Positions 14,759 through 22,422 of a stretch of DNA of 23,347 nt are shown piece after piece. The position numbers were made by a program, and so were the translations under genes. Numbering within the stretch: position 1 is the first letter of the stretch; each line of letters opens with the position of its first letter. Source of the stretch: a virus; IMG/VR virus record IMGVR_UViG_3300023284_000965, positions 1-23,347 of that record; one strand, 5' to 3'. The notes below the pieces were generated by a model. The model worked only from the letters and a program-made list of their open reading frames with translations. It was not told the DNA's origin and did not search any database.

Positions 14759-15604
14759 CTAATAGGTACACCTGTTACACGGATCATACGCCTGCCTGTT
14801 AAATGCTCCAGCCCTCATTCTACGATATCCAGGCGAATTAAATACCTCCAAAACATGATCTTTCGATACATCGCCTATCGGGTATTCACCGCCACCATCC
14901 ATACAGCACAAAGCAACGACCCCGGTAGACATAATATTTATCTCATACCAACGTCCGCAAGTTGTGGCAGGGACTTCCTTTTCAATCGCATCATGATCGT
15001 GGAAATCAATCCACGCCTCCCGCTTAATCAGGTGAACCACAAACTCAGGATATCGGTCATTCACAAATTCATAGAATTGACCATCAGCAAAAGTATCATC
15101 AACCACCTTCGATATAATGACAGGATGAGGAAATCCCTGCATTTTTTTCTTGTGTAACAGATCAAGTCTCTTTAACGTCTTGGACAAAGGCAACTGCATT
15201 ACCTTTTCGTACACATCAGATCGGTGTTCATTCAGGCTGATCCACAGATGTTCAACATTCCTTATCCTGGCGAGTTGGTCTATCTTTTTTTCAGTAATCG
15301 GAGTGCCGTTACTAAATAGCCTTATGAGTGCGTTTGGAAGTCTTTGGTTAATATCCTCCAATAAAGGCAACAGACGTTTATCAAGAAACGGTTCATTGAC
15401 CTTGAACGGCGATAAATAAAATGGATAAGTCTTGGGAATGTCCTCAAGGTCGGTGAGAATTTTTTCAAGCAACTCATCGGACATCTTGATGCCCTTACGA
15501 TCTAACGTAGGATAAGGACAAAAATCACAAGCCGCATTACATTTGGCCCATGTCTCTATTTGAACCGCAGCCGGATAATCAAGACTTGGAGAAAACTCTG
15601 GCAT
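14759..15604 (-). CDS. Radical SAM protein with short SPASM/twitch-like C-terminus
   Basis: A 281-aa radical SAM enzyme. The SAM-cluster motif CNAACDFC (C22, C26, C29) lies in AKCNAACDFCPYPTLDRKG. The barrel shows FYLSPFKVNEPFLD and ALIRLFSNGTPIT, the usual 'NEP' and 'TNG'-like strands. The C-terminus has C216-x11-G228-x4-C233, an adjacent C234, and a terminal CNRC (C276, C279). That is the first half of a SPASM motif plus one CxxC, enough for one auxiliary 4Fe-4S cluster rather than two. Related proteins include peptide-modifying enzymes and alcohol dehydrogenases; the substrate here is unknown. The ATG at 15604, with GGTGGGGG ten bases upstream, is preferred over GTG at 15628. The stop abuts the next ATG. 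Confidence 0.9.
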   Translation of the reverse strand: MPEFSPSLDYPAAVQIETWAKCNAACDFCPYPTLDRKGIKMSDELLEKILTDLEDIPKTYPFYLSPFKVNEPFLDKRLLPLLEDINQRLPNALIRLFSNGTPITEKKIDQLARIRNVEHLWISLNEHRSDVYEKVMQLPLSKTLKRLDLLHKKKMQGFPHPVIISKVVDDTFADGQFYEFVNDRYPEFVVHLIKREAWIDFHDHDAIEKEVPATTCGRWYEINIMSTGVVALCCMDGGGEYPIGDVSKDHVLEVFNSPGYRRMRAGAFNRQAYDPCNRCTY

Positions 15605-15683
15605 CTTCAAAAAGCCCCCACCGGGCACAGCATGGATAGGGCACCCTGCGTTTTACGGTTTCCCGTCCCGGCAGGAACAAACC

Positions 15684-15965
15684 TTATCGTCCGGTACGAG
15701 TAACAGTGACTCCGCCGTGCAAATGACCAGTGCCACCGGAAAGAATCAACTGTTCCTTGTCCAGTGGCATAGAGCGAATTATATCCATCCGGGCTATTTC
15801 GTCCTCCGGGTCGAAATCCACTGTAGCCACGTCAAAGGCAAACTTTTCTCCAACAATAAAGGGCTCAACCATTGCACCCAATGTCGTTGTTACCGTTGCC
15901 CAGTCCCAAAACATCGAAATACCGCGACTGTCATCGTGATAAACGGTCCTACTTTGAATACTCAT
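15684..15965 (-). CDS. Unknown 93-aa protein between the island enzymes
   Basis: A 93-aa protein with no family I recognise. It contains WDWATVTTTLGAMVEPF, an acidic middle (DFDPEDEIARMDIIRSM) and a Gly/His-rich end (GGTGHLHGGVTVTRTGR). It has no signal peptide or membrane segment. The ATG overlaps the stop of the GT/methyltransferase gene (ATGA), so it is co-translated with it. A 79-base spacer follows before the radical SAM start. The composition suggests a compact beta-rich protein, perhaps a small structural subunit displaced among the enzymes, or an accessory factor. Both are guesses. Confidence 0.7.
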   Translation of the reverse strand: MSIQSRTVYHDDSRGISMFWDWATVTTTLGAMVEPFIVGEKFAFDVATVDFDPEDEIARMDIIRSMPLDKEQLILSGGTGHLHGGVTVTRTGR

Positions 15966-17344
15966 GCTACTTTTTCCTCTTTTGAAACGTCAACATGCCT
16001 TTTTATCCACAAAAAGTCATTGCTTGGGTATACATTTCTTGCAACCAAAAACTCCTTGACCGCTTTATGATTCATGGAAATATGCTCCATATTTGCAAAG
16101 TCCATTGTTCTAAAGAAGTTAGTTACCAACCCGCCTTCCGGCTTCAAAGCATTCACTATCTTTTCCAGATCCTGTTCCCAATACTGCAAATGCTCAATAG
16201 CATCCAACATCAGTATATAATCATATGGACCTTTTAGCTCAAAACCACAATCAATGCCGCGTTTCTTGGCTCTCCATTTCGTAAACTCATAAGCACCGGC
16301 ACCATCAATGTCAATAAAGTCCATTTTGTTACCTTGCATCGCCAGCTCAAACCCAACCGGGCTGGAACCACATCCGTAATCAGCACCGTATGAGCCGTTA
16401 TTCGAGTTTATCAGGTTTTGAAAATATTCCATCTCATCCTGAGTTTTCTCAAGATGATGATAGGCAATTTGCCTTGCCAGTTGTTCTTTGCCCTTCGACG
16501 CATAATAATCATCTTTGTTTTCGTACTCTGGAAAATCAGTCATCGAGTACGTTTGAGCAAATTCACATATCTCAACAAAATCAAGCCCCAGATATTCCTC
16601 TGCATCCTGCCGGTATAAAGCCAAAGCACTGTTTTTTCTCCATTGTTTATTCATGCCTTGCGTAATTCCTTGAGAAACCTGTCCGGCATCAACCGCAATC
16701 TTATGGCGATTATCAGCCGTCACAACCTCGCGCTTACTGAGTACATGGCCGATTGTTATTGATGTATCACAAGCCACCTTGAAGCCAGCGTCCTTTGCCT
16801 TCTTGCAAATCTGTATATCTGTTCCCAGGTCAAATTCAGGCTCAAACCACGGCGATTTAATTTTATCGAATATCGACATGCGGATCATCATGCAGCCACC
16901 GCCCTGCACATCGACCTCTTGATACTTACCAAGAATTTCATCATCCCTTAACCAGTAATATCCGCCTTGCTCGCCCTCGCGCATCACCACTGGCCGACAG
17001 TCGCCACCACGATGATAGTAAAGCGCCCCAACAATTCCCAATTCAGGGTCATTATCGAAATGATCCAGAAAGGTCTGAATCATGCCATAACGTGAATTGG
17101 GTTCCGATGTTGTTTCCCAATCGATAACATGATCGTCGTCAAGAAACATCAGGTAATCGCACCCCGTTTGCAAAGCACCCTCGACAATGGCGTTTCTTGC
17201 TCTAAATTGCTCACTCTTGGATTTTATACCGATCATAAATTCATGATCTGTTCTGCGCCCGCAATAAAACGCGAATCGCATGTAATCCTCAAGCGTTTCT
17301 GCACTAACATTTTGATACGCGGGTATGCCGATTAGAATCTTCAT
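15962..17344 (-). CDS. Glycosyltransferase family 2-like / SAM-dependent methyltransferase fusion
   Basis: A 460-aa two-domain enzyme. Residues 1 to about 240 are a GT-A glycosyltransferase: MKILIGIPAY opening strand, RARNAIVEGAL, the metal-binding DDD at 69-71 (YLMFLDDDHV), GGGCMMIRMSIFDKI (148-162) as acceptor-side loop, then TDIQICKKAKDAGF and a late His (ITIGHV). Residues about 315-415 are a class I methyltransferase: motif I ADYGCGSSPVG (321-331), acidic turn FIDIDGAG (343-350), then DYILMLDAIEHL and LKPEGG. Known chemistry would be sugar transfer from a nucleotide sugar and methyl transfer from SAM. The ATG at 17344, overlapping the previous stop (ATGA), is preferred over GTG at 17356. 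It ends in another ATGA overlap. The acceptor is unknown. Confidence 0.88.
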   Translation of the reverse strand: MKILIGIPAYQNVSAETLEDYMRFAFYCGRRTDHEFMIGIKSKSEQFRARNAIVEGALQTGCDYLMFLDDDHVIDWETTSEPNSRYGMIQTFLDHFDNDPELGIVGALYYHRGGDCRPVVMREGEQGGYYWLRDDEILGKYQEVDVQGGGCMMIRMSIFDKIKSPWFEPEFDLGTDIQICKKAKDAGFKVACDTSITIGHVLSKREVVTADNRHKIAVDAGQVSQGITQGMNKQWRKNSALALYRQDAEEYLGLDFVEICEFAQTYSMTDFPEYENKDDYYASKGKEQLARQIAYHHLEKTQDEMEYFQNLINSNNGSYGADYGCGSSPVGFELAMQGNKMDFIDIDGAGAYEFTKWRAKKRGIDCGFELKGPYDYILMLDAIEHLQYWEQDLEKIVNALKPEGGLVTNFFRTMDFANMEHISMNHKAVKEFLVARNVYPSNDFLWIKRHVDVSKEEKVA

Positions 17345-17604
17345 ACTTCCACCCACAAATCAAGCCAAACCTTATCCAGCTTTCCCTGCTCTACCCATTC
17401 CCTGGCTTGCTGTAATTCTTCTTCCTTAAGAGTTATAACATTGCGCACTCGTCTGTTCCCACACTCACACATACCCAACTTGTTAAGTTGATTCAAAAAA
17501 ATCAGCTCAGAACAAGAATCGCAACGAACCAGAGGATCAATAAATTCGCCATCGTGGCTGTACCTTTCTGCTGCAAAAACCTGTTCTGTCGAGAGTTTCG
17601 ACAT
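17341..17604 (-). CDS. Zinc-ribbon small protein, first gene of enzyme island
   Basis: An 87-aa protein with CDSC at residues 28-31 and CECG at residues 46-49, the two halves of a zinc-ribbon-like site. A helical C-terminus follows (EEELQQAREWVEQGK) and ends in WLDLWVEV. The ATG at 17604 has a good AGGAGA ribosome site. Its TGA overlaps the ATG of the glycosyltransferase gene (ATGA), so the two are translationally coupled and probably act together or in fixed ratio. I do not recognise a named family beyond the metal site. Confidence 0.75.
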   Translation of the reverse strand: MSKLSTEQVFAAERYSHDGEFIDPLVRCDSCSELIFLNQLNKLGMCECGNRRVRNVITLKEEELQQAREWVEQGKLDKVWLDLWVEV

Positions 17605-17616
17605 GCCTATCTCCTG

Positions 17617-17644
17617 TCAAAAACGGGGAGTCCCTACACTCCCC
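17617..17644 (-). terminator. Rho-independent terminator after the capsid/decoration genes
   Basis: Read on the minus strand, GGGGAGT (17644-17638) and ACTCCCC (17631-17625) form a perfect 7-bp GC-rich stem around a 6-base loop, followed by GTTTTTGA. It sits between the decoration gene stop (17653) and the zinc-ribbon gene start (17604). It should lower transcription of the downstream enzyme, connector and tail genes relative to the coat protein. Confidence 0.8.
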
Positions 17645-17652
17645 AATTGGGC

Positions 17653-18129
17653 TTAAAGACCCTTGATGAAAACCGCAATCGCCTTGGTCGTGAAACTGGC
17701 TTGCGCCGCTAACGCAAAGCCAACCCAATCAAAGTTATGAACCGTGATTGTGGAAGTTGCTTGCGCGTTAGGGTCGGCACTTGCAAGGGCAAAAATCGCA
17801 TCCGCACAAGTTAATGCAGTACCTTTTGCAACAGCAGGATTCGTGCCTGTTTTCGTTCTGACACGTACCGCACTATGAAAACCATAGACCTGTAAAAGTC
17901 CGTAGTCGCCACTGGCAATCGTTTCTGCTGCAATACCGGCAAACGCCGCCCCGTAATGGCTATTAACACCCGTTCCATCAGTTGGCTTTGTAACACCCAC
18001 CCCGTCAATGTCGGTAGTGTAGTCCCAGATGACCGCTTGCCCATTTGTCAGGCTTGCGGTTGACCAGGAGTTCTTCGCGACGAGGAATACCTTTTCCGGA
18101 TTCGTCCGGTTTACTCGTTGAAATAACAT
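17653..18129 (-). CDS. Putative head decoration / structural protein
   Basis: A 158-aa beta-rich protein just after the capsid gene. Its middle part, AGIAAETIASGDYGLLQVYG followed by FHSAVRVRTKTGTN, resembles small head-associated proteins that follow capsid genes in many environmental phages. These are thought to cement or decorate capsomers. The C-terminus (HNFDWVGFALAAQASFTTKA) is hydrophobic and Ala-rich. The ATG at 18129 has a strong AGGAGA ribosome site. An intrinsic terminator begins nine bases after the stop codon. If the virion is glycosylated by the enzyme island downstream, this surface-exposed protein would be one candidate substrate (inference). Confidence 0.65.
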   Translation of the reverse strand: MLFQRVNRTNPEKVFLVAKNSWSTASLTNGQAVIWDYTTDIDGVGVTKPTDGTGVNSHYGAAFAGIAAETIASGDYGLLQVYGFHSAVRVRTKTGTNPAVAKGTALTCADAIFALASADPNAQATSTITVHNFDWVGFALAAQASFTTKAIAVFIKGL

Positions 18130-18184
18130 TAACAGTCTCCTTTTGTGACTGACGAATCCCCTATCAATTCCGTTTTGTTAAAGA

Positions 18185-19294
18185 CTAAGCGACAATAGTT
18201 TGAGATACGGCATAACCAACACCGTGTTTGCGTAAGTTGCTCACCGCAGCATTTGCCATCAGTAGAATCTTCGCCGTTTTAACGGTCTGATTCTCAGGCT
18301 CAATAAACGGAGTTGTCACCATATCGGTCTCCGCATCGATGATTAACTTGTAGAACTTCGTGTTCAGCATAAACACAGTACCGGCAGTGATAGCGGTAGT
18401 TCCGTTATCAATGTCAGGAACCTGCTCATCCCAAATACACGTTGCTCCACGTAGCTTGATGTTGTCAAAGCCCATGTCTGCCAACCTGGTGTTGGTGTAA
18501 CGGACTTTCTCATCAAGAGCGTTTTCATACGTTTCAAACGTGACCTGATCCATCAATGCAACATCCGGCGAACCACCCGACCCTCTGGAACAGTGGTTGT
18601 AAAGACGGCGTAAAGCCACAACCAACCCCTTATAGGTCGTTACCGAAAGTGCAAAGGCATTGCCGGTATCTGTCGAACCAGAATCAAACACCGCAGTCTT
18701 ATGCCTCCACCACGACTCAGTAGCTCCAGCAATATTGCCAACATTACCGCCGACTGTCGGGTCGGTAGCATTGAGCTTGCGCAGGAAATAACCCAGTGGG
18801 TTAATGTCCTTTACATCATTGCCGGGAACAAATGTCGCACTTGATACAGTGCCTTGTACGAGTTGCTGATTGAACGTTTCAAACAGGCTCATTTCAGCCT
18901 GACCAACCTTGGCCTTCAGAAGACCAATCTTTGCCGCCTCGCCGGAGTTCTGACGTTCTTCCTTGCGAGTAATGGAGATCGTTCCACCAATCTCTTTCCA
19001 CTCGTAAAAAGCCGTTGTCATTCCGTCCTGGATGGTTGTATCCAGTGTATCGGCACCAGAATAACTTTTTACGGTCTTATTCTCTTGCCACATCACCGGC
19101 GCGCGAATGCGCTCACCACCATCTTGCGTATCAACAGCCCCATTCAAGCGCATTAGTGCTAGAAACGCGCTGTCCTTGAAGATGTTGTCAAACATCGTGC
19201 CACCAGCCATATACGCATCCAGCGTTGTTGTAAGCAACGCATCGTAATAGATAGTGTTTGTACTGGGTGCACCTGTATCACCTACAGTAGCCAT
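18185..19294 (-). CDS. Major capsid protein
   Basis: A 369-aa protein, likely of the HK97 fold used by all tailed-phage coats. A helical N-terminal arm (about residues 10-50) is followed by RIRAPVMWQENKTVKSYSG and DGMTTAFYEWKEIGGTISIT, which resembles the E-loop to spine region, then the long spine helix (AAKIGLLKAKVGQAEMSLFE). A probable A-domain contains CSRGSGGSPDVALMDQVTFE and a C-terminal strand region with FMLNTKFYKLIIDAETDM. It has a strong ribosome site (AGGAGT) and lies between scaffold and decoration-type genes. A terminator follows two genes later, consistent with high expression. The fold is inferred, not aligned. Confidence 0.9.
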   Translation of the reverse strand: MATVGDTGAPSTNTIYYDALLTTTLDAYMAGGTMFDNIFKDSAFLALMRLNGAVDTQDGGERIRAPVMWQENKTVKSYSGADTLDTTIQDGMTTAFYEWKEIGGTISITRKEERQNSGEAAKIGLLKAKVGQAEMSLFETFNQQLVQGTVSSATFVPGNDVKDINPLGYFLRKLNATDPTVGGNVGNIAGATESWWRHKTAVFDSGSTDTGNAFALSVTTYKGLVVALRRLYNHCSRGSGGSPDVALMDQVTFETYENALDEKVRYTNTRLADMGFDNIKLRGATCIWDEQVPDIDNGTTAITAGTVFMLNTKFYKLIIDAETDMVTTPFIEPENQTVKTAKILLMANAAVSNLRKHGVGYAVSQTIVA

Positions 19295-19307
19295 AATTCA
19301 CTCCTGT

Positions 19308-20087
19308 TTACTCACCCGTTGGACGTTTAATACCTCTCCTTGCCAAGTCTTGTTTTGCGTGTTTAACCGCATCGTCAAAAGTCTTGATCTTGGGTGATTT
19401 GGTGGGCTGCTGTGTAGTCGTGCTTTGGCTCTGAACCAATCCACTTTCGGTTGTACCCTGAATTTTTGCCAGCGCGGCCTTGGTTGCTCTCGCATTCAAA
19501 ACCTCTTGCGGCACAGACATCTGATAGAGTTTTTCATGATCATTCACAAGCGTTGGGTGTGCTTGTAAATTTGCCATCATGGGTTCCTCATACATACGCC
19601 AGTCCGGAAACGAATTATCAAGCGCCAACTCAACGCCCTGCTTTTTCATGGTCTGCAGTTCGCCAAACATCGGCTTGAGTTCATCCATCACCTGCCGCTT
19701 TGCTTCAGTCATGACATCATCCCAGTTTTCATACGTCTTCTGGGTTTCACCTTGATCCTGCGGCTGGCCTTGTACCAACTGGTATCCGTTTTGCTGTGCA
19801 AGTTGACGCATGGACGCGATAGGATCAAGCATAAACTGATCGTACTGACTGATCTTGTCTGCACCCGCTTTGAACGCTTCGGTTTTCTTACCAAACGCTC
19901 GCTGCATCTCCTTGTAATGCGCTTCTAACTCAGGTTTACCTCGGATTGTTTCGTAATCAAAAAACGACTCACCACTCTGTTCAGTTCCGTTACCGGTTGT
20001 CCTTACAGGTGCTGCAGATTCTCCTACAGATTCTCCGGTAGTTTCCGTGGTTACGGATTCTCCACCAGTTTCCTCGGTTTCTGCCAC
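19308..20087 (-). CDS. Capsid scaffolding protein
   Basis: A 259-aa acidic, Gln- and Lys-rich protein placed directly before the major capsid gene, the usual site of the scaffold. The N-terminal 35 residues are Thr/Glu/Gly repeats (TGESV occurs more than once) and look disordered. The middle is predicted coiled or helical (AHYKEMQRAFGKKTEAFKAG, EAKRQVMDELKPMFGELQ). The C-terminus is basic (HAKQDLARRGIKRPTGE), as in scaffolds whose basic helix-turn-helix tail binds coat protein. The start is GTG at 20087 with TGGAGA upstream. The gene ends 13 bases before the capsid start. Function is inferred from position and composition. Confidence 0.85.
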   Translation of the reverse strand: MAETEETGGESVTTETTGESVGESAAPVRTTGNGTEQSGESFFDYETIRGKPELEAHYKEMQRAFGKKTEAFKAGADKISQYDQFMLDPIASMRQLAQQNGYQLVQGQPQDQGETQKTYENWDDVMTEAKRQVMDELKPMFGELQTMKKQGVELALDNSFPDWRMYEEPMMANLQAHPTLVNDHEKLYQMSVPQEVLNARATKAALAKIQGTTESGLVQSQSTTTQQPTKSPKIKTFDDAVKHAKQDLARRGIKRPTGE

Positions 20088-20131
20088 TTTGGTTCTCCAA
20101 CAATGTAAAACTCTTTCGAGTCCGCATCGGC

Positions 20132-20314
20132 CTAAGCCGACTTTTCTCTGCCAAGCCAGTTACGTTTTTTCTCAACGCCCTCTTTCCTGACATTTGAAAT
20201 AAATTTCTCAATCTCTCTCGCACAAGGTTCACATAAATCATAATGCGAATCAGACGATTTCATGTGTATCGTGTCCGTTGCCGGTTTACGAGGATGCCTA
20301 TCACAGACCCGCAT
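20132..20314 (-). CDS. Small Cys/His protein (possible zinc finger)
   Basis: A 60-aa protein with CDRH at residues 4-7 and CEPC at residues 28-31, a spacing that could hold one zinc ion. The C-terminal half is strongly charged and probably helical (KFISNVRKEGVEKKRNW). The ATG at 20314 is preceded by a strong ribosome site (AGGAGA), so this is a real gene despite its size. It follows the FmdB-like gene by two bases and precedes the scaffold gene. Two Cys-rich small proteins in a row here may form a pair acting on nucleic acid or on assembly; that is inference only. Confidence 0.7.
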   Translation of the reverse strand: MRVCDRHPRKPATDTIHMKSSDSHYDLCEPCAREIEKFISNVRKEGVEKKRNWLGREKSA

Positions 20315-20317
20315 AGC

Positions 20318-20596
20318 TCATCTCCTGTGCTTTCTGGCGCTAGTATGCCACCCTTGCCCAAAATATTCACTAACGCCCTGTTCCTTCATCACCTTCTGGC
20401 GATGCTGCTTGCTCTGAATATTGGTTTGCAGATGTTCATCGTAATACGGGGTCAGATCACTTATAGCGACATACGATGAGATAATCTTTCGTGTCTCACC
20501 ACCGCAATCACAGGGCGGACAATCATTTCTGTCAGCAACGGAACGGGCGGCCTCGGTAATTTCCTTACAGGTCTGACAACGATATTCGTAGTTCAA
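20318..20596 (-). CDS. FmdB-like zinc-ribbon small protein
   Basis: A 92-aa protein whose N-terminus, NYEYRCQTCKE, followed by CPPCDCGG around residues 26-32, matches the FmdB-type zinc-ribbon pattern: YEY-C-x2-C, about 15 residues, then CPxCxCG. It should bind one zinc; the function of this family is not settled. The rest is polar and basic, ending in ARKHRR. The start is a TTG at 20596 that overlaps the portal TGA (TTGA), so translation probably depends on coupling to the portal gene. It sits between portal and scaffold, where small proteins in phages are often regulatory or assembly-related, but no role can be read from the sequence. Confidence 0.75.
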   Translation of the reverse strand: MNYEYRCQTCKEITEAARSVADRNDCPPCDCGGETRKIISSYVAISDLTPYYDEHLQTNIQSKQHRQKVMKEQGVSEYFGQGWHTSARKHRR

Positions 20597-22422
20597 TTCT
20601 GCACCGTAGACGCACCACCGCCATTGGTATTACCACCTTGTTGGCCTAAAGCCTGACCCAATAAGGCTGCTGCCGGGTTATTAGAAGGTCCACCGCCCTG
20701 ACCACCTGGGAACGGCAATTCCCCACTAAGGATTTTCTCGCCCAAAGCACGTAACTCCTCAATCATCACATCATCTTCAATATGGAATAGTTCAGCAAAG
20801 CGTTTCATGGTCGCTGGTTGTGTCAGGATGTGCGGGAACGGGATAATGATCTGATTGAAAAACGCCATCAGTTGCGCGCGTTCAATATCCGGTAATCTGG
20901 GACGGGAGGCTCCGACATTGACTGAATATTCAAACTCACCCTCGATTTCTTTGTAGTCCTGTTCCTTGATGAGTTGCCAGAACTCACCTTGAGGGCCGGT
21001 GATTTTAACCGCCTCATCGCCTTCAATATGAAACTGCACAAGCTGATCTGTCTTTTTCGCCCAGTCCGTAATCCAGTCCACCACCGCACTGAGTCGATCG
21101 CCTTCACGAATTTCAAGCCGTGTATCAAGAATCGATGCCTCAGTCGCAGAATCCGCATCGGCAATGCCACGAGAAGAACCAGGCGAGCCAAACGCTTCGA
21201 CAATATCTCTATCAAAGGCTTGTATCTGTATCATCGCCTGTTGGTCCATCGGGGCATCCTGAATGGCCTTTATCGCCTCAGTGCTGCGCGCACGAATGAC
21301 TGTTCCATCACCACCGACTTCCAGTTTATCCAGTTCATCATCAAGATTGTCGAATTGAGCAACGTTTGCGATATATTTTCGGTTGAAGCGTTTGAAGTGT
21401 GTCATCCAAACTGACCGCGACATGGAAATTTCTTTCTGTGGATCAATCGCTGGAGACACAGGTGGTATTGGATACGGTGAGTTGTCTCTGAGCGTAAAGC
21501 GTAAAATAGAAAACGGATGTCCCTCAATCCCTGGAGCGACCGGACGGGGCTTGATAAGTAAGTCTTCGGCATCTTCCGCTACTGTCAGGGTTTGGTTATT
21601 ATCCAGATCGTATATTTCCCAGATATCGACAAATTCATCTTCTTTATCAGCAGCCTTTTTCGCCAGCCACGAAGACCAAAACCCTGTTTTTTGATCTTCC
21701 TTGGACTTCGGCGCTATAGACTTTGCAGCGGCCATATTAAACCGCTTGTCCTTTTGCGCTTCCTCTTTCTTCATGCGGATTCGCTGTGCCACAAACCCCC
21801 ACGAGTCTTCCAGAGGACCGGCATCGGCATCCCAGATAAAATCATCCGGATGTATTCGCATTGCCTCGTAACGCTTGTTAATCGGTAATTCGTCCGGGTA
21901 AACCTGTGTTTCACCAGAGTCCGGATCTTCGATATCATTACCATCATCGTCCACAATCGGCTTACCGGCATTCGGATGTTTTTCAGTGTCCGAGGCATGC
22001 CGTGACTTTAGAACACCATACGCAAAATGTGCATCTTGTATGCCAAGCCTTGCTTTGGATTTGAGCTTTAGCTCACCCTTGAGGTAATTCAGATAGCCAG
22101 CACGAACCGATCCCTTCACCTCAGTTTCAGCAATCACATTTGCCCGTTCTTCTTCGTTCATTTCGGCAATACCGGACTCATGTGACTTTTTAAGCTTCAC
22201 ATAAAAGTACGGATCAATCGAATACAGAAAAGGCAGTTGAGCTTGCAAATGGGAATATATTTTGGGAATGGAAATCCATTCTTCTTCCGGAAATCCGGGA
22301 TTTTGCTGACCCTCAAAATACGCCCTGCCCAAAGACACGCGAAACTTCTCATACCACTCATCGTGCGTTTCAAGCGCGACCTGAATGCGATGTTGCCATT
22401 CTTCCTGAAGATCAGTTGCCAT
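20593..22422 (-). CDS. Portal protein
   Basis: A 609-aa protein at the position and size of a podovirus-type portal, the dodecameric ring through which DNA enters and leaves the capsid. It opens with an acidic helical segment (about residues 1-40), then PEEEWISIPKIYSHLQAQLP, and later a stretch with PAIDPQKEISMSRSVWMTHF that resembles the long helical core of portals. The last 40 or so residues are low-complexity Gly/Gln/Asn, probably disordered. The ATG at 22422 overlaps the previous stop (TAATG). The TGA overlaps a TTG of the next gene. The assignment comes from size, composition and position after TerL and before scaffold and capsid; I cannot confirm it by alignment. Confidence 0.85.
   Translation of the reverse strand: MATDLQEEWQHRIQVALETHDEWYEKFRVSLGRAYFEGQQNPGFPEEEWISIPKIYSHLQAQLPFLYSIDPYFYVKLKKSHESGIAEMNEEERANVIAETEVKGSVRAGYLNYLKGELKLKSKARLGIQDAHFAYGVLKSRHASDTEKHPNAGKPIVDDDGNDIEDPDSGETQVYPDELPINKRYEAMRIHPDDFIWDADAGPLEDSWGFVAQRIRMKKEEAQKDKRFNMAAAKSIAPKSKEDQKTGFWSSWLAKKAADKEDEFVDIWEIYDLDNNQTLTVAEDAEDLLIKPRPVAPGIEGHPFSILRFTLRDNSPYPIPPVSPAIDPQKEISMSRSVWMTHFKRFNRKYIANVAQFDNLDDELDKLEVGGDGTVIRARSTEAIKAIQDAPMDQQAMIQIQAFDRDIVEAFGSPGSSRGIADADSATEASILDTRLEIREGDRLSAVVDWITDWAKKTDQLVQFHIEGDEAVKITGPQGEFWQLIKEQDYKEIEGEFEYSVNVGASRPRLPDIERAQLMAFFNQIIIPFPHILTQPATMKRFAELFHIEDDVMIEELRALGEKILSGELPFPGGQGGGPSNNPAAALLGQALGQQGGNTNGGGASTVQN

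Noticed and set aside
15605-15628. GTG at 15628 as start of the radical SAM gene
   Set aside because: The added residues are encoded by what looks like the ribosome site (GGTGGGGG) of the ATG at 15604.
15614-15630. GCCC/GGGC hairpin followed by a T-run before the radical SAM gene, as a terminator
   Set aside because: The stem is only about four base pairs and overlaps the ribosome site; a terminator here would cut off the gene it precedes.
17345-17356. GTG at 17356 as start of the GT/methyltransferase gene
   Set aside because: ATG 17344 gives an ATGA overlap with the previous stop and begins directly with the first GT-A strand.
20127-20140. Hairpin TCGGC/GCCGA near the end of the small Cys/His gene
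   Set aside because: Five-pair stem without a T-run; not convincing as a terminator.
20974-21414. 146-aa plus-strand open frame
   Set aside because: Antisense to the portal gene, with no ribosome site or family pattern; a shadow of codon bias.
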